Shown: positions 51,780 through 60,170 of the stretch, piece after piece | Layout of the letters: the number at the start of each line of letters is the position of its first letter | Position numbering within the stretch: position 1 is the first letter of the stretch | Source: Gemmatimonadota bacterium | GTDB lineage: Bacteria; Gemmatimonadota; Gemmatimonadetes; Gemmatimonadales; GWC2-71-9 | Length of the DNA stretch: 64,000 nt | Assembly: GCA_003169895.1 (NCBI GenBank) | Contig: PNAE01000004.1 | Coordinates: 138,487-202,486 of the forward strand | Direction of reading: 5' to 3' | Notes under the pieces: generated by a model | What the model was told of the DNA's origin: nothing | What the model saw: the letters and a program-made list of their open reading frames with translations, nothing else | Database searches by the model: none | Made by a program: the position numbers and the translations under genes

Positions 51780-53546
51780 ATGCTTCCGCCCGTACTCGCC
51801 GTGGGACTGGCGATAGCGGTGGCGTGGTGGAGCTGGCGGGATCGCCTGGACGCCGGGCTGGCGCGTTGGGCGGCATTGGCTCGCGCCGTCGGCCTCGGCG
51901 CGCTGCTGCTGTTGCTGGTCGACCCCGGCGTCGCCAACCACCGGGCTGACACCCGGCCGCTGGTTCTGCTCGACAATTCGATTTCCATGCACGCGGCGGG
52001 CGGCAGAGCCGTAGAAGCGGCGCGGCTCGCTGCGTCCCTCGGAGACACCACGTCATTCGGGGAGCTGTCGGGCGGCGAACCTGGCGGCCGATCCGACCTG
52101 CTCGACGCCCTCGGCGGCGCCGTCGCAGGAGGCAGGCAGGTCATCGTCGTCAGCGACGGTGAGATTGCCGACGCCGCCACCATTCCGCAGGACCTGATCG
52201 CCGAGACCACAGTGCGATTGCTGCCGAGACGGCGTGGCTCCGATGTCGCGCTGACCGACGTGCGGGCGCCCGTACGGCTGACCGCCGGCGATACGCTGAC
52301 GATCGACGTCGAGGCGCTACGCAGCACCGACGCACCTGATACTGCGACTATCGCCGTACGCGACAGCAGCACACTACTGCTGCAAGGCGTCGTCCGGTTC
52401 GGCGCCGCGAGCGCTGCCCACCTCACGCTCAGTGCTCCGCTGCCGCATGGCCTGCAGGGTGAGCGGTGGCTGCGGATCGAACGGGTGGGCGCGCCCGATG
52501 CTGAACCCGCGGACGACGTGCGCTGGTGGCGCCTGATCGTGACCGCCACGCCGGGTGTGGTGGTGCTTGGCGAGACGCCAGACTGGGACTCGCGCGCGTT
52601 GTATCGCACGCTCAAGGATGTTGCCGAGGTGCCGATCCGTGGTTACACGCAGTTGCAGCGCGGGCAATGGCGCCGCATGGACGATCTGCGGGCCGTCGCG
52701 CCGTCGGAAGTCACCGCGGCGGCCCGGAGCGCCGATCTGCTCGCGGTGCGCGGTGATCTCACCGCATGGCGTGCGACCGGCAAGGCCCGGCTGTTCTGGC
52801 CTCCCGCCACGCAGCCCGGCGACTGGTATGTCGGCGCGGGCGGAATGTCGCCGGTCGCCGACGCATTCGCCGGCGTGGAGCCGGATTCGTTGCCACCGGC
52901 CGCCGCCGTTCGCGCGGGCGCTGCCGATTCGTCGCGCGGCTGGGTGGGGGCGGTGGCGCGGTTGGCTCGCCGCGGAACACCGCTGCCGGTGGTGAGCGGC
53001 CGCGAGGATCGCGCCGGCCGCACGGTGACCATCAGCGCCGACGGCCTGTTCCGCTGGCCGTTCCACGGCGGCGTCGCCGACCAGGTCTGGCGGACGATGA
53101 TCGCCGATGCCGCGACCTGGCTGCTGGCCAGCCCGAGCGGCGACAGCCTGCGAGCGCGACCAATCACTCCTGTCACCCAGCGTGGCCGCCGGGTGGAGTT
53201 CCGCTGGAGCGGCTCCGGACCGCCGGTGCCGCTGCCAATTCTGCTTGACGGTCCAGGCGGCAGGCGGACTGACACGCTGCGCTTTGACGGCGCGGGCGAC
53301 GCGTCGCTCGCACTCGGTGTCGGCCGTTATCGCTACACGCTGGCTGGCGGCGGCTCCGGCACCTTCGCGGTCGAGCCATTCGCGGATGAACTCGTGCCCG
53401 CCCCGATTACGCTCGTCGAGCACACCGGGAGCGCGACGCGTGCCCTCCCGCGGCGGTCGTTACGGGAGCTGCTCTGGCTGTTTGGCATCGCGATTGTCGG
53501 CGTCGGGACTGAGTGGATGTTGCGGCGGCGGATGGGGCTGAGATAA
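51780..53546 (+). CDS. Membrane protein with VWA-like domain
   Basis: 588 residues. Two N-terminal membrane helices (LPPVLAVGLAIAVAWWSW and ALARAVGLGALLLLLVDPG), then a von Willebrand A-like region with the metal site DNSISM and a downstream VIVVSDGEIADA. A large middle part, probably of beta-rich domains, follows, and one helix (LLWLFGIAIVGVGTEWML) near the C-terminus, so the central part would be periplasmic. It recalls the aerotolerance (Bat) type VWA proteins that occur in Bacteroidetes and Gemmatimonadota, but this is a resemblance only. It begins 16 bases after the M23 gene. Confidence 0.72.
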   Translation: MLPPVLAVGLAIAVAWWSWRDRLDAGLARWAALARAVGLGALLLLLVDPGVANHRADTRPLVLLDNSISMHAAGGRAVEAARLAASLGDTTSFGELSGGEPGGRSDLLDALGGAVAGGRQVIVVSDGEIADAATIPQDLIAETTVRLLPRRRGSDVALTDVRAPVRLTAGDTLTIDVEALRSTDAPDTATIAVRDSSTLLLQGVVRFGAASAAHLTLSAPLPHGLQGERWLRIERVGAPDAEPADDVRWWRLIVTATPGVVVLGETPDWDSRALYRTLKDVAEVPIRGYTQLQRGQWRRMDDLRAVAPSEVTAAARSADLLAVRGDLTAWRATGKARLFWPPATQPGDWYVGAGGMSPVADAFAGVEPDSLPPAAAVRAGAADSSRGWVGAVARLARRGTPLPVVSGREDRAGRTVTISADGLFRWPFHGGVADQVWRTMIADAATWLLASPSGDSLRARPITPVTQRGRRVEFRWSGSGPPVPLPILLDGPGGRRTDTLRFDGAGDASLALGVGRYRYTLAGGGSGTFAVEPFADELVPAPITLVEHTGSATRALPRRSLRELLWLFGIAIVGVGTEWMLRRRMGLR

Positions 53547-53551
53547 GGGGC

Positions 53552-53616
53552 GTGAGCAGTGAAAGGTGAAAGGTGCAAGGGAACAGCCCTTTTGCCTCTC
53601 ACCTTTTACCTTGTCT
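53552..53616 (+). repeat. Inverted heptamer array before ftsY
   Basis: GTGAGCA, GTGAAAG, GTGAAAG and GTGCAAG (53552-53579), then reverse-orientation CTTTTGC, CTCTCAC, CTTTTAC and CTTGTCT (53589-53616). The arms are complementary in part, giving a long imperfect hairpin that ends five bases before the ftsY ATG. Confidence 0.8.
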
Positions 53617-53620
53617 TGCA

Positions 53621-54535
53621 ATGGACCGTCTCGCCGGCAAGAAGCTGTCACTGTGGTCTCGCATCAAGCGCCTCGCGTTGACCGACGTGCGTGCTCTTGC
53701 CCGCGGGCTGAATGCCCAGGATCTCGAGCAGATTGAACGGTTGCTGATCGAAGCAGACTTCGGCGTGCCGGCAACGCTCGACCTGACGGAGTTCCTCGAG
53801 GCCAGCGTGCGCCAGGGCAAGCTCAAGACGGATGAAGACTTGCGCCTGGCGCTGACTGCGCGGTTGACCGATATGCTGACGGGTCCCGGTGATGCCGGTG
53901 CCATCGCCCGGCCAGCCGCCGGTCCATCGATCGTGCTCGTGATCGGCGTCAACGGTGTCGGCAAGACGACCTCCGTGGCGAAGCTCGGCCGCCGGTTGCA
54001 GCGCGACGGCAAGCGGGTGCTGCTCGCTGCCGCCGATACCTATCGCGCCGGCGCCATTGCGCAGCTGCAGGTCTGGGCCGAACGCCTTGGCGTTCCCTGT
54101 GTTTCCGGCGCATCGGGCGGCGACCCGGCCGCGGTCGCATTCGATGCGGTCGAGGCCGGCGTGTCGCGTGACATGGATGTGGTGCTCATCGACACCGCGG
54201 GACGCCTGCATACCCAGGACGGCCTCATGGCCGAACTCGGCAAGGTGGCGCGCGTCATCGGGCGCAAGGTGCCCGGGGCGCCGCACGAGGTCTTGCTCGT
54301 GCTCGATGGATCGGTCGGGCAGAACGCGGTGCAACAGGGCAAGCTGTTCGCCCAGGTCGTCAAGCCCACCGGACTGATTGTGACCAAGCTCGACGGCACC
54401 GCCCGCGGCGGCGCGGTGGTGGCGCTGCGGCGTGAACTCGACGTGCCGATCCGGTTCATCGGCACCGGTGAGACGCTGGATGATCTGGAGGTGTTCGACG
54501 CGGGACGGATGGCCGAGATGCTGGTGAGCGAGTGA
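53621..54535 (+). CDS. ftsY: Signal recognition particle receptor FtsY
   Basis: SRP receptor GTPase that brings nascent membrane proteins to the translocon. 304 residues: N domain (about 1-90), then the G domain with GVNGVGKTT, DTYRAGAIAQLQ, DTAGRLHTQ and TKLDGTARGGAVV. The long acidic A domain of E. coli FtsY is missing, as in many bacteria. The ATG at 53621 follows the repeat array directly; an in-frame ATG at 53573 lies inside the repeat. Confidence 0.95.
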   Translation: MDRLAGKKLSLWSRIKRLALTDVRALARGLNAQDLEQIERLLIEADFGVPATLDLTEFLEASVRQGKLKTDEDLRLALTARLTDMLTGPGDAGAIARPAAGPSIVLVIGVNGVGKTTSVAKLGRRLQRDGKRVLLAAADTYRAGAIAQLQVWAERLGVPCVSGASGGDPAAVAFDAVEAGVSRDMDVVLIDTAGRLHTQDGLMAELGKVARVIGRKVPGAPHEVLLVLDGSVGQNAVQQGKLFAQVVKPTGLIVTKLDGTARGGAVVALRRELDVPIRFIGTGETLDDLEVFDAGRMAEMLVSE

Positions 54536-54957
54536 AGAACGACGAGAGGCAAGCGACGAGAAACGCGAGAAGGGACTACGCCCTGATCGGCGTCTTTGCC
54601 GGCACCATCCTCATCACCGCCGCGTATGCCTCCGCGTGGCTTCCGGCGGGTACGCCCGTCTGGGGAGTCTGCTGCATGGTCGTCGGGTGCGCCACACTGA
54701 TCGGGTCTGCCACCCTGCTCGGCGCGCTTCGATCGGGGGTGAGGCGTCGCGTCGCCCTGTTCGCCGCGGCGTTCCTGTTCGTGGTGATCACGGCCGGGTT
54801 TGGCGTGCCACTCTGGCTGCCGGCGGAAACTCCGGACACGCCGCTGATTCTCGGCCTGCCGCTCCGCACCGCGATCGAGATCTACGGCGTGGGCCTGCTG
54901 CCGCTCGCGGTGCTGCCGGTGCTTTTCGCAATCGAGTTCAAGCGCGGCGACCGCTGA
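54532..54957 (+). CDS. Small four-helix membrane protein next to the symporter
   Basis: 141 residues with a charged N-terminus (KNDERQATRNARRD, encoded by a degenerate repeat-like stretch) and about four membrane segments (ALIGVFAGTILITAAYASAW, VCCMVVGCATLIGSA, VALFAAAFLFVVITAGFGVPL, IYGVGLLPLAVLPVLFAIEF). GTG overlaps the ftsY stop, and its own stop overlaps the symporter start. Small membrane proteins often pair with SSS-type symporters; no family was recognised with confidence. Confidence 0.65.
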   Translation: MKNDERQATRNARRDYALIGVFAGTILITAAYASAWLPAGTPVWGVCCMVVGCATLIGSATLLGALRSGVRRRVALFAAAFLFVVITAGFGVPLWLPAETPDTPLILGLPLRTAIEIYGVGLLPLAVLPVLFAIEFKRGDR

Positions 54958-56468
54958 TGATGCCGGAGCTGCTGCTCCAGTCCCAGCCGCTGCCACATCG
55001 GTCAAGCCTTCCGGCCGTCGGCGTGGCCGCGGCCTATTTCGCCGTCTGCGCCGTCATCGCCATCTGGGCCGCCCGGCGGACTCGCACGCGCGATGACTTC
55101 TTCGTCGCGGGCCGCGGCATCGGATTGTGGACGATGACGCTCGCGGCGATGGCGGCCACACTGTCGGGCTTCATATTCATCGGCGGCCCCGGACTGCTGT
55201 ATGCGACCGGCATCGGCGCGCTATTCATCGCGCTTTCGGCGTCGCTTACCACGCCGCTGAGCGCCTGGCTCCTGGCCGGGCGAATGCGGGCGCTGCGCGA
55301 CGTGCGGGGCGCCATGACCGTTCCGGACGCCGTGGGTGCGCGCTATCGCTCACCGGTGGCGCAGGGTGTGTGTGCCGCGGCGATCCTGGTCGCCACCGTT
55401 GGATACATCGCCACCAACCTGCTGGCGCTCGGGCTGGTGCTCGCGGCGATCTTCCCGCTCAGCCTACCGGCCGGCATCTGGATCGGCGCCACCGTCGTGC
55501 TGGCGTATTCCGCCACCGGCGGCATCCTGGCGGGCGTGTATACCGACGTGTTCCAGGGGACGATCAAGGCGGTGGCTTCGGTGCTGGTCTTCATCGCGAT
55601 CCTGCGATCGGGGCACGGCCTGGGCGGGATCTCGCACATCATCCTGGCGCACGAAGCCGGGTTCATCGGGCCCTGGGGCCACCTGACGCCGCTCGCCGCG
55701 CTGTCGCTGTTCTTCCTGTTCGGAGTCGGCACGCTGGGGCAGCCGCATGTCATCAGCAAGTACTACATGCTCAAGGACCCATCGCAGTTGCGCTGGTATC
55801 CGCTGTTGATGACGCTCGTTCTGATCGTGACGCTGCTGCTGTTCTTCGGCATCGGACTTGGCGTCAAGGCGGCGGTGCTCTCCGGCGACATGGCCCCGCT
55901 GGCCAATCCGGACGATGCCACCCCGGCGTTCCTGCTGCAACGCACGTCACCGTGGCTGGCTGCTATAGTATTCAGTGGTATAGCAGCTGCGATCATGGGC
56001 ACGGTGAACGCGTTTCTCAACGTCGGTGCCGCGGCCGTGACGCACGACCTGCCGGTGGCGTTCGGGCGGCGGGTATCGAACGAACTCGGTGTCGGCCGCA
56101 TCGCCACGGTGGGGCTCGCGCTGCTCGCGGTGCTGCTGGCCCTCCAGAGCGGCGCAGCAGTGGCGTTCCTCGGCATCTTCGGCTGGGGACTGTTCGCGTC
56201 GACGCTGGTGCCGTCACTCGCGATCGGGCTCAACTGGTCGGGGGCGACGCGCGCGGGGGCGATCGCGTCGATGGTGGTGGGCCTGGTGGTAACGCTGGTG
56301 TTCGAGTCGCTCGGCCGGCTCAAGGTCTACAGCTTTCCGGCGGGCGTGAGTGCGTCGGGGCTGGCGCTGGTGCTGTCGCTGTTGACGTTCTTCGTGGTAT
56401 CGTGGCTGACGCGCGATCACGCAGCGCAGCAGCTCGATGACGATATCCGGTCGGTGATGGAGGCGTGA
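54957..56468 (+). CDS. Sodium:solute symporter (SSS family)
   Basis: 503 residues with about 13 membrane helices, of the SSS family (PutP/PanF type) that couples Na+ entry to uptake of a small solute. Family features include DDFFVAGRGIGLWTMTLAAMAATLSG near the N-terminus, GVYTDVFQGTIKAV, and FGVGTLGQPHVISKYYMLKD, near the usual substrate and sodium helices. The solute cannot be told. The first codon is ATG at 54957, overlapping the upstream stop; another ATG follows at 54960. Confidence 0.88.
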   Translation: MMPELLLQSQPLPHRSSLPAVGVAAAYFAVCAVIAIWAARRTRTRDDFFVAGRGIGLWTMTLAAMAATLSGFIFIGGPGLLYATGIGALFIALSASLTTPLSAWLLAGRMRALRDVRGAMTVPDAVGARYRSPVAQGVCAAAILVATVGYIATNLLALGLVLAAIFPLSLPAGIWIGATVVLAYSATGGILAGVYTDVFQGTIKAVASVLVFIAILRSGHGLGGISHIILAHEAGFIGPWGHLTPLAALSLFFLFGVGTLGQPHVISKYYMLKDPSQLRWYPLLMTLVLIVTLLLFFGIGLGVKAAVLSGDMAPLANPDDATPAFLLQRTSPWLAAIVFSGIAAAIMGTVNAFLNVGAAAVTHDLPVAFGRRVSNELGVGRIATVGLALLAVLLALQSGAAVAFLGIFGWGLFASTLVPSLAIGLNWSGATRAGAIASMVVGLVVTLVFESLGRLKVYSFPAGVSASGLALVLSLLTFFVVSWLTRDHAAQQLDDDIRSVMEA

Positions 56469-56879
56469 TCAGCGCACAGTGATCGGATGCGAAATCAGCG
56501 CCACGAATCCGAGCGTAAACGCGACCCGATATATCCCGGTGTCGCTAGGAGCCTTCCAGGTGTAGTCGCGACTCGCGCCCGGCCGCAACGATTCGTACAT
56601 GGTCAGTGGCGCGCACGGTAATGTGTCCGATACAACCGGCCTCACCCAATCGCCATCAACGAGTCGTTCGAACGGACCTTGGGCAAGCACGCAGCCGGTC
56701 TCCACATCGTCATCGAAATCCCGGTCAGAACGGTTGGTGACGACGGCCGAGATCGTGTCTCCGCGTCGAACTGAGGTCGCGGGCACAGTCATGCTCAACG
56801 GGCCATTGATGTCGGTGAGGTCGTCGCCATTGCAGGCGCACAACACCGACAACAAGATCGCCAGCGAGCTTGCGCGCAT
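56469..56879 (-). CDS. Small lipoprotein
   Basis: 136 residues on the minus strand. A short hydrophobic signal (MRASSLAILLSVLCACNG) ends in a lipobox with Cys at position 16, so the mature protein would be lipid-anchored, probably with LspA processing. The rest is a beta-rich domain (PLSMTVPATSVRRGDTISAVVTNRSDRDF) with BsuPI/intracellular-proteinase-inhibitor-like features, a weak match. The start at 56879 has a GGAG six bases upstream on the minus strand; an in-frame start at 56915 would add 12 residues before the signal. Confidence 0.72.
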   Translation of the reverse strand: MRASSLAILLSVLCACNGDDLTDINGPLSMTVPATSVRRGDTISAVVTNRSDRDFDDDVETGCVLAQGPFERLVDGDWVRPVVSDTLPCAPLTMYESLRPGASRDYTWKAPSDTGIYRVAFTLGFVALISHPITVR

Positions 56880-56968
56880 TCGGTTCTCCACAGGTCTCCG
56901 GTGATGGTCGGTCAAACGATAACCTCCGGGACCTGCAGCCGCTCATTTGATCGCCGGTCATCGCTCGC

Positions 56969-57424
56969 TCACTTGACCAGCCGCTGGTCAAAATGGAACC
57001 GCCGCTGCGCCGACTGCTTGATCCGGTGAAATTCCGGGTGCTGCGGGTTCAACAGGATGTTCCACTCTTCGGGCACCGGGGCGGCAGGCACCCTGAGGAT
57101 CGCGGTCTTCCGCGCCGCGAGCCACACATCGCCAGCCACCCGGCACGCGTCGGGCGCAGGGTACCGATGCCAGCGCGCTGGTAACGTGTGCAGCCGCACC
57201 TCAGTGACGGGAAGGTCGTCAGGAATCGCGATCCGGATCGCCAGCAGGTCCTGCGGCGCCTCGGAACTGTCCAGGTGGGTTAGGAACTCCAGCGCAGCGA
57301 GAGCGAGTGTCGACGAGGCGTACACGACGGGATGACCCGCGCTGTTCCAGCGCCCGCCGTACTGTCGCGCGCCCTCACCGTCCAGCGCGCGATGCGCCCG
57401 GCGGCATATCCGGTGGCATTCCAT
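56969..57424 (-). CDS. RES-domain toxin
   Basis: 151 residues. RES-domain proteins are toxins that degrade NAD+. The signature stretch is DGEGARQYGGRWNSAGHPVVYASSTLALAALEFL, with the conserved Arg and Tyr/Glu near the front, and TEVRLHTLPARW in the middle. It lies directly downstream of the Xre/MbcA-type antitoxin on the same strand, six bases apart, in the usual res-xre order. Intact as far as can be seen. Confidence 0.88.
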   Translation of the reverse strand: MECHRICRRAHRALDGEGARQYGGRWNSAGHPVVYASSTLALAALEFLTHLDSSEAPQDLLAIRIAIPDDLPVTEVRLHTLPARWHRYPAPDACRVAGDVWLAARKTAILRVPAAPVPEEWNILLNPQHPEFHRIKQSAQRRFHFDQRLVK

Positions 57425-57430
57425 TCCCGG

Positions 57431-57868
57431 TCAGCTGTACACGCCGTGCTCGATCCGGCCAAGGACCTGGGCCACGGCGAGCGTGCCGGCATCGCTGTCG
57501 AGCAGGTGGAGCGGCGCCGCGCCACCGAGTGCCCGGTTGGGCTTGGCCAGCCATCGGTGCGCCGCGTCGACACTGCCGAGCGCTTCCTCGGCGCGCACGA
57601 CGAGCCGGGCAAGACGCGCCAGCCGATCGGACTCATCGGCCGACAACGGCTTGCGAGCGGTTCGCTTGCGCTGCAGCGTGCGCGCACTGCCGACCACCCG
57701 ATAGATCTCGGCCTGCGCCGCGACAGCGGGAGAGAGTTCGTCCATGACGTGGTCAAGCGCCTGGGCTGGCAGCCCCGCGCGAACCAGCTGGGCGAGCTGC
57801 AGGTCAGACGTCACGGTTTCGCGGAGCACGCGGTGCCCGCCGAGCTTTCTCGCCACCGACGACTCCAC
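57431..57868 (-). CDS. Xre/MbcA/ParS-type antitoxin (DUF2384)
   Basis: 145 residues. The N-terminal part is helical (QLAQLVRAGLPAQALDHVMDEL), and the C-terminal DUF2384 toxin-binding domain has ARLARLVVRAEEALGSVDAAHRWLAKPNRALGGAAPLHLLDSDAGTLAVAQVLGRIEHGVYS, a very typical ending. Such antitoxins bind the RES toxin and usually repress their own promoter. A near-palindrome lies about 26 bases upstream of its start (57894-57905). Confidence 0.88.
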   Translation of the reverse strand: MESSVARKLGGHRVLRETVTSDLQLAQLVRAGLPAQALDHVMDELSPAVAAQAEIYRVVGSARTLQRKRTARKPLSADESDRLARLARLVVRAEEALGSVDAAHRWLAKPNRALGGAAPLHLLDSDAGTLAVAQVLGRIEHGVYS

Positions 57869-57893
57869 AGGCGCCTCACGCCAAATGACGCTC

Positions 57894-57905
57894 TGAGAAT
57901 ACTCA
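57894..57905 (-). promoter_or_regulatory. Possible operator of the res-xre pair
   Basis: TGAGAATACTCA on the + strand is a near-palindrome: its complement differs only in two central bases. It lies 26 bases upstream of the antitoxin start; TATTCT on the minus strand within it could be a -10 box. Confidence 0.45.
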
Positions 57906-57926
57906 TGTGGCGTTGAGGGCGCAAGT

Positions 57927-57948
57927 GGCCCGGGATCCCGCCCGGGCC
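57927..57948. other. Hairpins between the antitoxin and recG
   Basis: GGCCCGGG (57927-57934) and CCCGGGCC (57941-57948) form a perfect 8-bp stem. A second short hairpin GGCCTC/GAGGCC follows at 57962-57974. They may separate the two divergent units or act in the recG leader. No U-tract is present on either strand. Confidence 0.45.
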
Positions 57949-57996
57949 GCTGCTGGCCACTGGCCTCGGAGGCCGTCAGGCTCCTTACCTTTCGCC

Positions 57997-60060
57997 GTGC
58001 CCCAGCTGCGCCTCGATACCCCCGTCCAGTTCCTCAAAGGCATCGGCGAGAAACGCGCCGAGGCGTTCGCGCGCCTGGGCGTGGCATCGGTACAGGACCT
58101 GTTGTTCCATGTCCCCCACCGCTACATCGACGCATCTTCGCTGACGCCGATGGCCAAGGCCCGGATCGGTGACGACGTCGCTTGCGTGGGCACGGTCATC
58201 AGCAAGGGTGTGCTGCCGACGCGCAAGGGCCTGCGCATCTTCCATGCGGTCCTGCGGGACCAGAGCGGCGTGCTCGAATGCGCGTGGCCAGGGCAAGCGT
58301 TTCTCGATCGCGTGGTGACGCCAGGCCAGCTCGTGCTAGTCGCCGGGCCAATCCGGTTCTACCATGGCCGCCAGATGGCACCGCGCGAGCTGCTGGTGCT
58401 GGGTGACGCCGATGACGCTGCTGTTGCGGGGCGGATCATTCCGGTTTATCCGGCAACCGAAGGTCTCAGCCACAAGCAGATCCGCGCGATCATCAATCAG
58501 CATCTCGAAGCGATGGTCGCGATCCTCCCGGACATCCTTCCCGAGCCGTTGCGCACCAGGTTTAACCTGCCGTCGCTGGCCGACGCGTTGCACGCCGTGC
58601 ACCGCCCGACCAGCGCCAGCGAGGCCGAGCGCGGTCGGCGCCGCCTCGCCGTGGACGAACTGCTCGACCTGCAGCTGATGCTCGCCCGAGCGCGCCAGGT
58701 TGCTCGCGCCGGCCAGCGTGGTACCCGGTTCGTCGTGCATCGTACGCTGACTACGCAACTGCGTGAGCACCTGCCCTGGGCGCTGACTTCGGATCAGAAG
58801 CAGGCGATCCGCGAAATTTTCGAGGACATGACCAAGGCCGAGCGCATGCATCGGCTGGTGATGGGCGACGTGGGGACGGGCAAAACCGTGGTGGCGCTGT
58901 TCGCGATGCTGCTGGCGCTGGAGAATGGTTACCAGGCCGCGCTGATGGCCCCGACAGAGCTACTGGCGGAGCAGCATCATCAGACACTATCGAAGCTGGT
59001 CGCGCCCCTCGGCCTCGTGCCGGAGCTGCTGCTCGGCCGGCTGGGTGCGGCGGACAAGCGTGCCGCGCGTGCGCGTCTCCAGGACGGTGACACGTCGCTG
59101 GTCATCGGCACCCATGCGCTGGTGCAGGAAGAGGTCGGCTTCCAGCGGCTTGGCCTCGTGGTGATCGACGAACAGCACCGCTTTGGCGTCGAGCAACGCG
59201 CGGCGCTGATGCACAAGGGCGATGCCCCCGACGTCCTCCTGCTCACCGCGACGCCAATACCGCGGTCGCTCGCACTGACGCGGTTCGGCGATCTCGACAT
59301 GTCGATCCTGAAAACCCGGCCGCCCGGCCGCGGCGCGGTTCGCACCGCGTTGCGCACGCCCTCGCATCGCAACCGCGTGTTCGAGTTTGTGCGCGCCGCC
59401 GCGCGGGAGGGGCGGCAGGCGTATGTCGTGCTGCCGGTCATCGAGGAATCGGAGCGGGCCGACCTGCGTGCGGCGGAGACGATGGCGACGGAACTCACGG
59501 CGAAGTGGCCCGAGGTACGCGTCGGGCTGGTGCATGGCCGGCTCAAGGCGCCGGAGCGCGACCGGGTGATGCGTGCGTTCCGCGACGGCGAGGTGCAGGT
59601 GCTGGTGGCGACCACGGTCATCGAAGTCGGCATCGACGTGCCGAACGCCACCGTCATGGTGATCGAGCACCCCGAGCGGTTCGGACTGGCGCAGCTGCAT
59701 CAGTTGCGGGGCAGGGTCGGTCGCGGCGAGCGGGAATCGCACTGCATCCTGCTCACCGCCTCGGGCGACGTGCTTGAACGGTTGCGTGCGTTCACCCAGA
59801 CCAACGATGGCTTCAAGATCGCCGAGCTCGATCTGGAGGAGCGTGGGCGCGGCGACTTGCTCGGTGCGAGGCAGTCCGGCGGCGTCGATTTCAAGATCGC
59901 TCGCTTCCCTGAGGACACCGATCTGCTGGGTGAAGCTCGTGCGCTCGCACGTGCGGTGCTCGACGCCGACCCGACGCTCACGAAGCGTGAGAACAAGGCG
60001 CTGCGTGCGCGGGCGCTGGCGAGATACCCGAGGGGAGAGGTGCTGTTTCGGGTGGGGTGA
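57997..60060 (+). CDS. recG: ATP-dependent DNA helicase RecG
   Basis: Remodels stalled replication forks and branched DNA. 687 residues from the GTG at 57997, close to E. coli RecG (693). The N-terminal wedge domain has LDTPVQFLKGIGEKRAEAFARLG and DLLFHVPHRYID. The helicase core carries Walker A MGDVGTGKTVVALFA, the DEQH box VVIDEQHRFGVEQRAALM, LTATPIPRSLALTRFGDLDMSIL, and VLVATTVIEVGIDVPNA in the second domain. The in-frame frame upstream to 57907 has no conserved sequence. Confidence 0.96.
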   Translation: MPQLRLDTPVQFLKGIGEKRAEAFARLGVASVQDLLFHVPHRYIDASSLTPMAKARIGDDVACVGTVISKGVLPTRKGLRIFHAVLRDQSGVLECAWPGQAFLDRVVTPGQLVLVAGPIRFYHGRQMAPRELLVLGDADDAAVAGRIIPVYPATEGLSHKQIRAIINQHLEAMVAILPDILPEPLRTRFNLPSLADALHAVHRPTSASEAERGRRRLAVDELLDLQLMLARARQVARAGQRGTRFVVHRTLTTQLREHLPWALTSDQKQAIREIFEDMTKAERMHRLVMGDVGTGKTVVALFAMLLALENGYQAALMAPTELLAEQHHQTLSKLVAPLGLVPELLLGRLGAADKRAARARLQDGDTSLVIGTHALVQEEVGFQRLGLVVIDEQHRFGVEQRAALMHKGDAPDVLLLTATPIPRSLALTRFGDLDMSILKTRPPGRGAVRTALRTPSHRNRVFEFVRAAAREGRQAYVVLPVIEESERADLRAAETMATELTAKWPEVRVGLVHGRLKAPERDRVMRAFRDGEVQVLVATTVIEVGIDVPNATVMVIEHPERFGLAQLHQLRGRVGRGERESHCILLTASGDVLERLRAFTQTNDGFKIAELDLEERGRGDLLGARQSGGVDFKIARFPEDTDLLGEARALARAVLDADPTLTKRENKALRARALARYPRGEVLFRVG

Positions 60061-60071
60061 GCGGCGCAAAC

Positions 60072-60140
60072 GTGAAAGGTGAAAGGTGAAACGGGAGCTC
60101 CGCGTCATCCGGAGCCTCCGTCTTACGTTTCACGTTTCAC
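60072..60140 (+). repeat. Inverted heptamer array between recG and the zinc-ribbon gene
   Basis: GTGAAAG, GTGAAAG and GTGAAAC (60072-60092), then GTCTTAC, GTTTCAC and GTTTCAC (60120-60140), the last two being complementary to GTGAAAC. GGAGCTCC and GGAGCCTCC in the loop could extend the hairpin. Confidence 0.8.
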
Positions 60141-60170
60141 GCCTTTGTACTGTTGCCTTACGTTTCTTCC

